A stretch of 64,000 nt of DNA from Tubulanus polymorphus. Lineage: Eukaryota > Nemertea > Palaeonemertea > Tubulaniformes > Tubulanidae. Of the stretch, positions 24,575 through 36,092 are shown one piece after another (position 1 is the first letter of the stretch; each line of letters starts with the position of its first letter). The notes under the pieces were generated by a model that saw only the letters and a list, made by a program, of their open reading frames with translations, was not told where the DNA came from and did no database searches. Position numbers and translations under genes: made by a program. The DNA lies in the NCBI RefSeq assembly GCF_964204645.1, contig NC_134033.1, forward strand, positions 8,590,231 through 8,654,230, written 5' to 3'.

Positions 24575-24700
24575 TCAGCCCATGAACGTTATGCGCAACA
24601 GCGCCAGTAATGAAATCACGCTTCGTGAGGCCAGGGGGCTGGTGGAAGCGAGTTCGGGAGTGATACAGGACCCCTGGCAAGCGAGGATGGTTAGAGACCG
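24575..24700. repeat. Terminal fragment of the second ISL2EU-like family
   Basis: The sequence GCGCAACAGCGCCAGTAATG, CCAGGGGGCTGGTGGAAGCG, GGCAAGCGAGGATGGTTAGAGACCGG is the reverse complement of 12125-12232, about 85 percent alike by eye. It truncates the LINE to its left. The edge TTAGAGACCGG matches the GTCTCTA edge motif of the intact element. Confidence 0.55.
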
Positions 24701-24771
24701 GTTGATCCCATCCTCCATTTTACATTTTCGATGCATGTCAAACATGTCAATATCAGTTACTTCCAGGTTAA

Positions 24772-25145
24772 AATGGCGTCTCATCGAATAAGCGAAACTA
24801 GGAGTAATATAAAAATCGCACTGGAATAATTGATTATAGTAAATCAGCTGATCTATGAATCATAAATGTAAACAGCAAACAAAAGGAAATTTAAAGACCG
24901 AAGAAAAGGCATTAATTGCTGTAAGTATCGAAATAATCCGCTGATATTTACTCGGAATTCAAAGTCAAACAGACAACTGAATTGATACTTATTCATTTTG
25001 TAGGTAAGAAAAAGGGCTCAGCTGTGATAGTCATTCTGAAGGAACTTGGCCGAAGGGGACATGCTTTCGTAATCAACCGTATGTGAAATATATTCAGTGA
25101 ATTGTTGTGTTTATGATGTGAAAATCACTAAAGTCTGAATAAAGT
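24772..25145 (+). other. Possible small spliced transcript
   Basis: AAAATGGCG at about 24771 starts a short frame. A second ATG near 24857 opens a 22-codon stretch ending at a good donor (GCT/GTAAGTATCG), and a TTTGTAG acceptor near 25005 leads to a 7-codon end. A poly(A) signal AATAAA lies near 25139. No family is recognised, and it may be a chance arrangement. Confidence 0.2.
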
Positions 25146-25783
25146 TTACAATAGTTGAATTCCCTGTCAATGTTTTGTGAGATCAGATATTTGGATCCAC
25201 CGCAGCATCTCCACTTATATTCTCGATACAGACAGTGAGTTGGGACAGACTTGGGTAAGACCAATAATTCAGATCATCTGGATATTCGCAATATTTTCCT
25301 CTCCTCATGGACCAACATGGTTTTTGCTAGAAATTGAGTATAAAATCCATCAAGAAAAACTCTTTTTTACTGCCATTCTATATTTATTGTCCATTTCTAG
25401 TACAAAATCTAATTCAATATACAGACCGCTTGACAAGACGATACGTATTTTGTGACATAGCAAATTGTGTGACAACAGAATGACACTGATATCTCTAACT
25501 TAACTCGAATCACAAAGACCAAGTCTTGACCAGACAGTAGGCCCAAATCCATGCTCGCTCGTGTAGTTATTCATAAATTCCAGCTCTTTAAACCTCATCA
25601 CTGTATCAGAATCAAGGAGTTTCATCGTTATTTGGAATCTAATTTCATGATGATTAGTGCTGCATTCATTAATCTCTTTGATTCTTGATTGACGTTACCT
25701 TCTGAAATTGAATCAATACACATATCACCAACAATTAAACCTGGATTGACTTTTCAATTCATGTCTCATCCATTTTTCAAACT
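25146..25783. other. Stretch without recognised features
   Basis: AT-rich sequence between the possible small transcript and the BEL LTR. I see no domain, RNA gene or repeat. Confidence 0.4.
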
Positions 25784-25995
25784 TGTGGCGAACGCCAGTA
25801 AATAGTTTATGTTAGTAGAAATAGGTCATCTCTGTAGTATCCCCGCCCTGCATGTCAATCATATTAGCATGAGCATGTGCTGTCCGCGGAGTCGGAAATA
25901 AACAGTTGTATTTTGCATATCAAACGAAAAGGGTCTTCTCTCATTCTTTCTCTGCATCGAACTGATTTCTCCTGTGGAACTGCAAGACCTCCACA
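25784..25995 (+). repeat. 5' long terminal repeat of a BEL/Pao retrotransposon
   Basis: Starts TGTGGCGAACGCC and ends ACCTCCACA, so it has TG..CA ends. It contains AATAAA (GGAAATAAACAG) and is directly followed by a primer-binding site and a gag frame. At 212 bp it is short for BEL. I found no second LTR downstream. Confidence 0.7.
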
Positions 25996-26012
25996 TTTGG
26001 TGCCGTGACCAG
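25996..26012 (+). promoter_or_regulatory. tRNA primer-binding site of the BEL element
   Basis: TTTGGTGCCGTGACCAG lies immediately 3' of the LTR. A TGGTGCCGNGACC site is usual for BEL/Pao elements. It fixes the LTR boundary. Confidence 0.7.
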
Positions 26013-26026
26013 GATTCGCTGAGAAA

Positions 26027-26874
26027 ATGTCCGAAGACGATAGGAAACGACTTCTTCGCCTACAACGTCCCTATCGGAGCCAGATTACGAAAACGAAAGA
26101 CAAGATAATAATAATCATTCTACAGAAAGAAGACATATCCGAAAAACTCATAGCGTTGGATGACAACATACTCCGTTTAACACCAGATGCTGAAATGGAA
26201 AAATTCCTCACCACATCTGACGATTACAACACAGAATTGGCCGAACAAGGACAATTGTTCAAATTAAAAATCGAGAAGAAGTTTCAGGCTTCAGCAGTCG
26301 CGAACGATGTCGCCCCAACTCATTCAAACTCAGGATTCAAACGATCGGTGAATCTTCCGAAATTAACTCTTATGACGTTCGATGGAAACATTTTTGATTG
26401 GTTGGAATTTTACGTTACGTTCAACTCGGCCGTGGCATCCGACCATAGTTTATCCAATGTGCAAAAATTCCAATACTTGAAGGCCCAACTCGTAGCAGAA
26501 GCGGCCAACGTGATCAATAGACTTACGCTAACCGAGGGTAATTACGAACATGCAATGGAACTACTTAAGGACAGGTATGGTCAAAACCACATCATTATCA
26601 GTGCGTACATGCGGGCGTTGTGGGAATTGGAAAAACCGTTGAATAACTACAATTCGTCAAGAGAATTTTACGATAGATTAGAATCATCCGTGCGCTTAAA
26701 TCTCTTAACAAACCGGAGGACAGTTACGGTGATCTTTTAGTACCAGTTATTCAGGATAAGCTACCGATAGCTATTCTTCAACAGATTACTCGTCAACGCG
26801 GTGACAATAATTGGACTATAACAGATTTACGTGTATCACTTCTAAAGGAAATCGAGGCATTATACAAGACTTGA
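26027..26874 (+). pseudogene. BEL/Pao gag (DUF1759-type) with frameshift
   Basis: The ATG at 26027 follows the primer-binding site by 15 bases. The frame to about 26697 encodes a Gag-like protein with a coiled N-terminal part and the DUF1759 block: LPKLTLMTFDGNIFDWLEFY, SNVQKFQYLKAQLVAEAA and LLKDRYGQ. A frameshift near 26697 moves the reading to another frame (NKPEDSYGDLLVPVIQDKL, then TITDLRVSLLKEIEALYKT), which ends at TGA about 26874. There the sense strand stops and an inverted pol piece starts. It would form the particle core of the retrotransposon. Confidence 0.8.
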
Positions 26875-27420
26875 TACAAAGGACGGTTTGAGTGGACGTA
26901 TCTCTAGCAGCGATGAAGTTACTGGCTCTTCCGTTTAGCGACCAACCAAAATCTGTTCTGACCCCAATCGGCTGGTTAGGTGGACCAATGCGGGTTTCAT
27001 GCTGTATAATCGCTTCTGGAACGTTTGCACCAATCAAAACTTCGATCTCTAGACCGTTTGGATTCGTCATCGTCAGATTATCCATATTCCACTTCGGCTT
27101 AATTGGTAGACTGGTAGATGGGATTTGTAAATCTTCGGTCGACCATACTTCGTCACGTTTCATCGTCCTCTGGGCGCAACCATCGGCTAAAGGGATGACA
27201 TCAAACTGAACCACTTTTGCATGTTTCTGGATTCCTGGCCCTTCCACGGTAGAAAGTGCGAGACTTCTTTCTTCAGACGGAATATTCAGCTCGTTAATCA
27301 ACCTCATGTGACAAAGTGAAATCTGTGAGCCGGGATCGAGTATGGCTAGTGTGCCGTTTCACCATTTTCACCTTGAACTCTGATAGGTACCACTTATTGA
27401 CTTATTGATCGCAAAAACTG
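26875..27420 (-). pseudogene. Inverted BEL/Pao protease fragment
   Basis: On the - strand, opposite to gag, lies the aspartic protease region of BEL pol: VPIRVQGENGETA, then after a one-base shift the active-site block LAILDPGSQISL, followed by RLINELNIPSEE and further VLIGANVPEAII and GPPNQPIGVRTDFGW. The normal order is gag then protease on one strand, so this segment has been inverted at the gag end. Reverse transcriptase, RNase H and integrase are missing. Confidence 0.75.
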
Positions 27421-27834
27421 GCCTGAGGCAAGAACTGAAGACTAGAACTGCAATATATGGAGTTTATTTTGAACTGTTTCATAGAGTTAAGAGTACAGCA
27501 GTATTTATACTGGACCTTAGGAAATGACTGCGATAAGGCTATACGGAAATAGTGCCGGTATAAGATTATTTACAATAAAATGTACTGAAACGAACTTGAG
27601 CATGAATTGAGATTTAAAGTTAGCTAGAGAACTGTATTATGACCATTTAAAATGTACAGAAATGCGACCAGGACCGCATAAAAACGTGATTACAGTTATT
27701 CAAAGCTGGAACCGGTCTGAAAAGGACATTAGATATTGTACAGCTTGTCACAATATAATATTACACAATGGTTTATAAGACTGAACACATATGACAGTAG
27801 GATTATCTGTAACACATACAATATAACACTCGCT

Positions 27835-30075
27835 AATACCGCCAAAATCTATAAATATGCTTAAAAAGCCCATCCTCCAGATTCGACTTTACTAAATCTA
27901 TGGTCAGAGATAGGTTGAGACACGCGACCGCAATTAAGATGATCAAAGTAAATTTATTAAAAAACGGGAACTGAGAGGTTTCTGCATTTTTTATATTCTT
28001 TAGATATCTTAATGATCTTTCATACGATATAACTCTCTAATACCGCCAAAAACTATAAACATGTTAAAAAGCCCATATTCCAGATTTGACTTATCTAATT
28101 CTATTGTCAGAGACGTGTCAGAATTACGCGACCGCAATTAAGATGTTCAAAGTCAATTTATTCAAAAACGGGAACTGAGAGGTTTCTGCATTTTTTATAT
28201 TCTTTAGATATCTTTATGATCTTTCAATATAATATAACTCTCTAATACCGCCAAAAACTATAAACATGTTTAAAAAGCCCATATTCCAGATTCGACTTAT
28301 CTAATTCTATTGTCAGAGACGTGTCAGAGACACGCGACCGCAATTAAGATATTCAAAGTTAATTTATTAAAAAACGGGAACTGAGAGGTTTCTGGATTTT
28401 TTATATATTATAGAAATCTGTATGATCTTTCATACGATATAACACTCGCTAATACCGCCAAAAACTATAAATATGCTTAAAAAGCCCATCCTCCAGATTC
28501 GACTTTACGAAATCTATTATCAAAGACACGCGACCGTAATAAAGATATTCAAAGTTAATTTATTAAAGAACGGGAACTGAGATTTTTCTGCATTTTTGAT
28601 ATGTTCTAGAAATCTTCATGACCTTTCAAATGATATAACTTTCTAATTCCGCCAAAAACTATAAATATGTTTAAAAAGCCCATATTCCAGATTCGACTTA
28701 TCTAATTCTATTGTCAGAGACACGCGACCGCAATTAAGATATCAAAGTTAATTTACTACAAAACGGGAACTGAGAGTTTTCTGCATTTTTGATATGTTCT
28801 AGAAATCTTCATGACCTTTCTAATTTTGCCAAAAACTATAAATATGTTTAAAAAGCCCATCTTCCAGATTCGACTTTGCTGAATCTATTATCAAAGACAC
28901 GCGACCGCAATTAAGATATTCAAAGTTAATTTACTAAAAAACGGGAACTGAGAGGTTTCTGTATTTTTTATATTCTTTAGATATCTTTATGATCTTTCAA
29001 ATTATATAACTCTCTAATACCGCCAAAAACTATAAATATGTTTAAAAAGCCCATATTCCAGATTCGACTTATCTAATTCTATTGTCAGAGACGTGTCAGA
29101 GACACGCGACCGCAATTAAGATATTCAAAGTTAATTTATAAAAAACCGGAACTGAGAGGTTTCTGGATTTTTTATATATTATAGAAATCTGTATGATCTT
29201 TCATACGATATAACACTCGCTAATACCGCCAAAAACTATAAATATGCTTAAAAAGCCCATCCTCCAGATTCGACTTTACGAAATCTATTATCAAAGACAC
29301 GCGACCGCAATAAAGATATTCAAAGTTAATTTATTAAAGAACGGGAAATGAGATTTTTCTGCATTTTTGATATGTTCTAGAAATCTTCATGACCTTTCAA
29401 ATGATATAACTTTCTAATTTTGCCACAAACTATAAATATGTTTAAAAAGCCCATATTTCAGATTCGACTTATCTAATTCTATTGTCAGAGACGTGTCAGA
29501 GACACGCGACCGCAATTAAGATATTCAAAGTTAATTTACTAAAAAAACGGGAACTGGGAGTTTTCTGCATTTTTGATATGTTCTAGAAATCTCCATGACC
29601 TTTCAAATGATATAACTTTCTAATACCGCCAAAAACTATAACTACGTTTAAAAAGCCCATCTTCCAGATTCGACTTTGCTGAATCTATTATCAAAAACAC
29701 GCGACCGCAATTAAGATATTCAAAGTTAATTTATAAAAAAATGGGAACTGAGAGTTTTCTGCATTTTTGATATGTTCTAGAAATCTTCATGACCTTTCAA
29801 ATGATATAACTTTCTGATACCACCAAAAACTATAAATATGCTTAAAATGCCCATATTCCAGTTTCGACTTATCTAATTCTATTGTCAGAGACGTGTCAGA
29901 GACACGCGACCGCAATTAAGATATTCAAAGTCGATTAATTCAAAAACGGGAACTAAGAGTTCTCTGGATTTTTTATATTCTTTAGATATCTTCATGACCT
30001 TTCAAATTATATAACTCTCTAATACCGCCAAAAACTATAAACATGTTAAAAAAGCCCATATTCCAGATTCGATCT
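27835..30075. repeat. Satellite array, about 205-bp unit, 12 units
   Basis: Each unit starts at CTAATACCGCCAAAAACTATAAA and contains AAAAAGCCCAT, CAGATTCGACTT, GACACGCGACCGCAATTAAGAT and AACGGGAACTGAGA. Unit starts are near 27835, 28038, 28243, 28450, 28644, 28821, 29015, 29221, 29414, 29621, 29815 and 30020. Units starting at 28243, 28450 and 28644 resemble those at 29015, 29221 and 29414 better than their neighbours, giving a period of about 771 bp (four units). No gene is inside. Confidence 0.92.
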
Positions 30076-30308
30076 TCCATTTTTCTTCCCATTTTTTTAT
30101 ACATTATCATCATCTTATGATCTTTCGATTGAAATAACTCACAAATACGTTGCTAGTAATTGCTCGTGTGCGGGGGCCTTTATACACTGAAAAAGAGCAG
30201 CTATAATGTATTACAAACCCACCAGAAAATGTTTTGAATTTGGAATTATTCATATTTCACTGAAATAGAAAATTAATTATAATGAATATGACAATTATAT
30301 TTACCAAA

Positions 30309-30641
30309 TCATGCTCTACAACTTTGTGCAAAGGACTCTTTCAAGACATCCGCATAACTTCTTGTTGGTGAATCTCCAATATCCGAAACTGGTGAAAATT
30401 CGTGTTTCTCACTGCAGATGGTGTCGAAATCCATATTCCGGTACTGGCAAAAGCGGTAAAGTTTTTGCCTCAACCGATCAGAGTTTTTACAAAATACTGC
30501 AAAGCATAGTTCATCCCAAAACTCGTTTTGTCGGATCCACGTGGGAGATAGTTTCGCTTTCCTTATTTTTTCGGTAACAACGTCAGCATCTAATGTCTGA
30601 TGAACTGCGTTATTCACATTTGTGATTCTATTATGTCCCAT
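30309..30641 (-). CDS. Unrecognised 110-residue open frame
   Basis: Starts with ATG at 30641 and contains the well-composed block LSPTWIRQNEFWDELCFAVF followed by CKNSDRLRQKLYRFCQYRNM, rich in Trp, Cys and charged residues. I do not recognise the family. It lies between the satellite and LINE 2 and could be an exon or a fragment of a mobile-element protein. Codon quality is better than chance, but there is no second line of evidence. Confidence 0.3.
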   Translation of the reverse strand: MGHNRITNVNNAVHQTLDADVVTEKIRKAKLSPTWIRQNEFWDELCFAVFCKNSDRLRQKLYRFCQYRNMDFDTICSEKHEFSPVSDIGDSPTRSYADVLKESFAQSCRA

Positions 30642-31020
30642 GATTTCGTTGACGAATTAATCATTTATCCTCGCAAGGTTTGTTCGAAAATGATGTTAAA
30701 TCACAATCGCACGAAAGATGATTTCATAAGATGAATAACATATACGTTAGTTCACATAAATTTCGAATATCCTAAAATGTTTGAACGACAATGAAGTAAA
30801 CTCAAAATCGAACGGAGGTAAAACTTTTTCAATTAAAATGTAATATATATATATAATATGTAAAACGCTGTTGTTGATCGTATGGAATCAAAAAGGTTTG
30901 TGTAAGGTCGAACCAGTATTACTCGATTTTATAAGGGGTATTCTAGGTCCACGTCGATAAGCCTGACACTCGGATCGAGCCAGATTCTTGAAAGAAAACG
31001 TCGTCGTTCACGACATCTAT

Positions 31021-34000
31021 TTTCAATTCAATTTCAATTTATTTCATAAGAAAGCATGTTATAAGAATATTTACAAATAGAACAAAAAATAGAATTGAGA
31101 AGGCTTTCTTATGAGGGCCAAGCAAAGACCAAAAGGCCGCTATAGCAAGCACCCTTGAAAAGCAAAAAAAAGAGAAAAAAAAGAAGAGAGAGAGAAAAAA
31201 AAGGAAAGACAATGAAGAATAGTGAGGATGAGATAAGCGAAGAGAGTTATTTAGGAACAATTATAACAGTTGGGGTTATCGCAGAGATGGGTGTTAGAGT
31301 AGCTGGAGGTGAGAATGTATTTTGTTTTGCGTCTGAGAGAATATTTACTGGTTGAAAATGAATTGTAAGTTGTAGATTTTGCCAAATTTTTATAAGATTC
31401 TTAGAAATATTATATTTACAGTCGATGTCAGGTTTAGTTTGTTTTGATAGTGATGAATAAGTATGATCAAGCTGGATGTGTCTTTGTGAAGTTGAAAGAG
31501 TACATGTAGAAAGTTTGTCGAGGATGAAAAATATTGTGGCGGTGACTTCATAGTTTGCTGGATTGGGTCAGTGTGGGCTGTGTAATTCGATTTTGTGATG
31601 ATTCTAACGATTTTCTTTTGAAGAAGAAGACATTTTTTTGTTTTGTTTGTCCCCAGGTTAGTAGACCATCGGTCAGGTGTGGGTAAATGAGGGGTGTGGG
31701 TAGATGAGGGTATGATAAAGTGTTAAGAGGGATTGTGTATCGAGGATGTGTTTTGATTTGTTCATGATACCTATTATTTGTGATATTTTCTTGTTTATTT
31801 TATTGATATGTGGTGTCCAGTTGAGATTTTCGTGAATGGTAAGGCCAAGGAAATTTATTTCAATGACTCGCTCTAGTAGAGAATTGCCAATTTTTATTTG
31901 AAAATTTGGATTTAAGAAAGGTTTACGTTGGTGATGATGGAAAATAATGTATTTTGTTTTGTCGAGGTTTGGAGTAAGTTTATTGGCTGATAGCCAATCG
32001 TATAGGAAATTTAGGTCAGAATTGATGTTTTGTACTAGAGTTTCAAAATTTTTGTGAGATGCTTAACAGTTAGTATCATCTGCAAATAGTATATAATCTA
32101 AGTGGTAAGAGCATTTGTGAATATCATTAATGAAGATTAAAAAGAGGAGAGGGCCGAGAATCGAGCCTTGGGGGACGCCTATGTTAGAGAAGAGTGGAGA
32201 AGAAACAGTGTTGTTGACGGAGACTAAATTTTGACGGTTAGATAGATAAGAAGAGACCCAATCTAGTGCTAATCCTCTTATTCCATAGTGTTCGAGTTTA
32301 GAAAGTAGAATATTTTTATTGAGAGTGTCGAATGCCTTAGAGAGATCAAGAAATATACCTATTGTCCATTCGTGATTGTCGAGGGATTTTGAGATTTTAT
32401 CAGTAAGTTCTGGAATGGCGTGTTCAGTAGAATGATTTTTTCGAAAGCCATATTGATTTGGGAAAAGCTGGTTGTCAATGAAGTTAGATAAGCGTTTATG
32501 AACTAGTTTTTCGTAGATTTTAGAAATGGAACTTAGTAGGGAAATTGGTCGATAGTTTTCAATTTGATCTTTATCATTTTTTTTTGTGGTGAGGTATTAT
32601 TTTTGCAATTTTAAGATTATCGGGGAAAATACCTGTTTTGAAAGATTGATTTACTAAATATGTTAAAGGAATGGAAATATGGTTGACGATTTCTTTTAGG
32701 ATATGAGTGGAGATGCAGTCTTGACCTGTTGAATGTTTTGTTTTAAGGCTTTTTACTATTTCGTTTATTTCATTTTCACAAGTTGGAAGAAGGAAAAAAT
32801 TTGTATTTGATCTTGGTACCTTAGAAAGATAATGTTTAGAGGAGAATTGAGAATCTGGAAATTTGGATGCTAATTTTTCACCGATCTGGTTGAAATGGCT
32901 ATTGAAAGAGTTTGCAATAATTTCTGGATCGGTAATGTCTGTATGGTTAATTTTGAATGAGTGAGGTAAGTCGTGTTTGTTATTGGTTTTGCCAATTATT
33001 TCTTTGAGGATCTCCCATGTGTTTTTAATATTTCCGCTTGCAGATTCTAGAGATTGTTTATAGTAATTTTTCTTTGAGATTCTAATTATGGATTTAAGTT
33101 TGTTCCGATTATGCTTTGAATTTGTGTTGTTCTATGGCCCGGGTGGTTTCACTTTTTATGGATAGTAAGTGTTTGTATTTTTTATCTTTGTTATAGATAG
33201 ATTGAATTATTCCCTTGGTTATCCATTGATTTTTCGAGACGTTATATTTGTTTAGTTTGATTGTTTGAGTGGTGGTTTCAGAGGCTATTATGTTTGAGAC
33301 AGTTGTTGAAAAAGAGGCAAAAGCCAGGTTAGTAGATAAGTTGTCATTTGAGAGAGATTGAAAGTCAGTATTATCTAGTTTGTTGCATATGTTCTGTATT
33401 CCGTGCCTAGTGATTGTCTTTTTGATTTTTGTGAAATATTTATTTAAAGTTTGTTTTTGTTTATGACTACAGGCGAAAGTAAAGAAGTGATCAGAGAGTG
33501 GAGTCGTTAGAATTCCAGAGTAATAGTTATTGTAAGGATTTGTAAAAATGTTGTCAATAAGGGTAGCACTGTGGTAAGTTACTCGTGTCGGTAAAGTGAT
33601 GAGAGGAGTGAAAGAGTTTGTTGTCATTAATTCAAAGAAGTTAGAACTGAGTTGATCTGAATTTGATTTAATAAGGTCGATATTGAAGTCGCCACAGATA
33701 AAGATCTCAGATTTTAGGGATTTTAGTTTGGAAATTTCACATTCAAAAGCTTGAAGAAAGTCCTTGGTATTTGAAGCTGGAGGTTTGTAGACGATGCCAA
33801 TTATTTTGTGATTAGAATTTGTGTCGTTTTCCCAGATTTCAATGAATTTCCATTGTATGTGTTTGTTATGAGCAGTAGGTTTAGAGATATCTTTTAATTC
33901 TTTGAAATTGAAGTCTTTAGATAAAAAAAGTCCTATCCCACTTCCATGTGAGTCTCTGCATTCGGAAATGAAATTATAATTTTTTAGGTGTACATGCGTT

Positions 34001-34393
34001 TCAGACTGAGAATTAAGTTTTGTTTCCTGGATGGTAATTGCATCAAAGTGTACTTTATTGTTCGTTTGGATGATATTTAGTAGGTTTTGAAATTCGTTGA
34101 GTTTCCCCAAGATACCGTTACAATTCCAGTTAAGGATATTAAAGTCAGAGGTAAAAACTTGGATGAGATAAAGATTCCAGGTCATGGTACGGTGAGCTGT
34201 TTATAAAAGAAATAGGATGATTAGGGTCGTGCGTGTCAACAAGAGAGGATAAGTCTAATGTTGAGTTGTTGCGTACGTGGTTGCTGAGAATTTGGGATTT
34301 AATTAAATTTAGCTTGTTAGTGTAATCGGTTATTTTATACCTTGAAGAATGGCACAAATTGAAAATGATGTGTAATAAAGAACCTGCTGGCAT
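31021..34393 (-). mobile_element. Non-LTR retrotransposon (LINE 2), endonuclease and broken reverse transcriptase
   Basis: Read on the - strand, an endonuclease frame (34185-33109) is followed by a reverse transcriptase with several shifts; its motifs B (GVPQGSILGPLL, about 32151-32183) and C (FADDTN, about 32069-32090) are still readable. The 3' tail near 31021 is TTATGAAATAAATTGAAATTGAATTG. A 5'-truncated + strand copy of the same 3' end lies at 51230-51395. Jockey/CR1-like arrangement. Confidence 0.85.
33109..34185 (-). CDS. LINE endonuclease domain (APE type)
   Basis: About 358 residues of an exonuclease-endonuclease-phosphatase fold that nicks target DNA for reverse transcription. Visible motifs in order are FNILNWNCNGILGK, ITIQETKL (catalytic Glu), GIGLFLSKDF, IIGIVYKPPASNT, EIFICGDFNIDL (Asp and Asn), and TPLSDHFFTF (the SDH motif). 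The frame is open but runs into disrupted reverse transcriptase sequence downstream. The protein start is uncertain, as the sequence upstream of residue 13 does not resemble the family. Confidence 0.85.
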   Translation of the reverse strand: MTWNLYLIQVFTSDFNILNWNCNGILGKLNEFQNLLNIIQTNNKVHFDAITIQETKLNSQSETHVHLKNYNFISECRDSHGSGIGLFLSKDFNFKELKDISKPTAHNKHIQWKFIEIWENDTNSNHKIIGIVYKPPASNTKDFLQAFECEISKLKSLKSEIFICGDFNIDLIKSNSDQLSSNFFELMTTNSFTPLITLPTRVTYHSATLIDNIFTNPYNNYYSGILTTPLSDHFFTFACSHKQKQTLNKYFTKIKKTITRHGIQNICNKLDNTDFQSLSNDNLSTNLAFASFSTTVSNIIASETTTQTIKLNKYNVSKNQWITKGIIQSIYNKDKKYKHLLSIKSETTRAIEQHKFKA

Positions 34394-34815
34394 CGTATCA
34401 ATAGTTTAATTGTTCATAATTATGACCATAATTACGTGCATATGTCGTGATTTGTTTGTTCGATAAAGCCTTGTTTCAGATGAAAATATTAGTTCACCAA
34501 AGTGTTAATCCATTTTATAAGGTCCACGTCAATAAATCTGACACCCGGTGCCAGATTCTTTAATTGCTCATTATCAAATTTTATATTAGATGTAATTTAT
34601 TCTTATCTTAATAATCAAGATCAGAATTGAATGGAAACGTCGTCGTTCGCGATACGTATTCTAAACTTATGTTGTGTGAACTATTATTGTCAATGATAGA
34701 ATAATAAAGAACCTGCTGGGAGTTTTGGTTTCAGCGCCATCCGTAGTTTAATAGTTCATAATGTGCATATTCATGATTTGTTTGTTCGATTAAGCCTTGT
34801 TTCGGGTTGAAAATA
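34371..34815. repeat. Diverged tandem duplication at the 5' side of LINE 2
   Basis: AAAGAACCTGCTGG..TAGTTTAAT(T/A)GTTCATAA..GATTTGTTTGTTCGAT(A/T)AAGCCTTGTTTC occurs at 34378-34480 and again at 34708-34810. In addition, GGTCCACGTC(A/G)ATAA..CTGACACCCGG and AACGTCGTCGTTCGCGA at 34520-34660 match 30950-31015 on the other side of the LINE. The LINE therefore sits inside repeated DNA, or its insertion came with a duplication of about 100 bp. Confidence 0.55.
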
Positions 34816-35206
34816 TTTTATAATTCCAGAGAATAACCCTTTTGACGTGCTATTTAAGTGATCCAAACCCATGCAAAAGGGCTACCCTGGTTTTGAATCA
34901 TATCGTTGCTGTTTTCTGTGCGGGCAAGTCTTCCTTCTAAAGTTATGAAAAATTGTTATTGAATAATTGTCTTTAAAACCCCGTGCTGCGATGAGTTCAA
35001 ATCGAGAATACATTAATATGCGTACATATTCGGTGGAATATACAATCATAGATTTTTCCCTGGTGTAATGGTATTCGCCATTTCAGCAGGGTAATGACAA
35101 GAGTTTGCATTTTAAGTATTGCCGGCAGTGAGACACGTACGGGAGAATCGGAAATGAGTAATCTGAATCTGGTAGATCTGAATAAAGTGATAGCTTCACG
35201 ATAGCA

Positions 35207-35318
35207 GGGTCCAGTTTCACAAAAATGATAAAGGCCTAAATCGATTTTAGATAAACTGAATTAATGAAGAAATTAAATCGATTTAAGAGTTAAACTTTTT
35301 TGTGAAACTGGGCTCGTA
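35207..35318. mobile_element. Small foldback MITE
   Basis: GGTCCAGTTTCACAAAAATGATAAAGGCCTAAATCGATTTTAG and, on the other strand from the right end, GCCCAGTTTCACAAAAAAGTTTAACTCTTAAATCGATTTAA form nearly the whole 110-bp element. It has no coding capacity. Confidence 0.75.
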
Positions 35319-35729
35319 GTGTGCCGTCTCCACAGTGATCTCCGTCGCCTACGATCCTAGTGTACCCACCGTAATTATCAGCTATTGCTATTGATTTATG
35401 CTATTTCTATATATCGCATCAAGCACGGATTATGATGAAGAACCCCGAATGAATATATAATAATAAGAAAACTGAATGTTTGAGGTGTGAAATGATAGTT
35501 TGTTTTCGCTCAAACAAATTTTTTTGCCAGGACAAAAAGTTTTTCATTTCAACAATAACATAGCTTTTTATTCGAACACATTTTTTGTCAGAATGAAGAA
35601 AAGTTTTGATTCAAACAAAAAGCGTATTGTTCGATCAAACTGAATTGTTTTCAATCGAACAAGATTTTCTTGTCGGAACATTAAGTTTTTTGGTCGAACA
35701 GCGTATTAAGGTCGTTTTGGAAATTTACT

Positions 35730-35945
35730 CGGTCTGGTATATTTTGGATTACTGTGTATGTCATTTGTCAGGACATTAAACAGAAGACGACTTAGGATAC
35801 TACCTTGCGTGACTCCACTAGTTAGACCGACTTATTCAAAGATGAGGCGTTCCGTTGATTTCGGCTACAAGTTTTCGTTCAGAGATAACTGATGTTGTGC
35901 CTTATCAAATGCTTTGTCGAAATCCACCGTTGAACAGGATTCTAA
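35730..35945 (-). pseudogene. Reverse transcriptase fragment
   Basis: The - strand reads VDFDKAFDKAQHQ near 35930-35890 and, after a break, GVTQGSILSRLLFNVL near 35830-35780: motifs A and B of a non-LTR reverse transcriptase. No YADD box is found. It is a short dead relic. Confidence 0.6.
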
Positions 35946-35949
35946 TGCT

Positions 35950-36060
35950 GTGCAGAAAACCCGTCATCGCTGCTTTGCAGCTATATTTTTAGAATTTGTA
36001 ACTTTATTGAATTTGGGAATCATGTAATGTTTAAAATAATGATCAATAAAGAATTGAATT
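35950..36060 (+). repeat. Retroelement-type 3' tail with GCTGC-TTT-GCAGC hairpin
   Basis: GAAAACCCGTCATCGCTGCTTTGCAGCTATATTT is followed by AT-rich sequence ending AATAAAGAATTGAATTG. The same hairpin module occurs at 41466 and 59046. Confidence 0.5.
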
Positions 36061-36092
36061 GTCACCTGAAACACGTGCCATCAAAGGACGCT

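Noticed and set aside
27835-30075. CRISPR-like array
   Set aside because: Units are contiguous satellite monomers without unique spacers, and the genome is eukaryotic.
31155-31355. Lysine-rich frame opposite the LINE 2 tail
   Set aside because: It is the complement of the LINE 3' region (poly-Phe on the other strand) and has no independent support.
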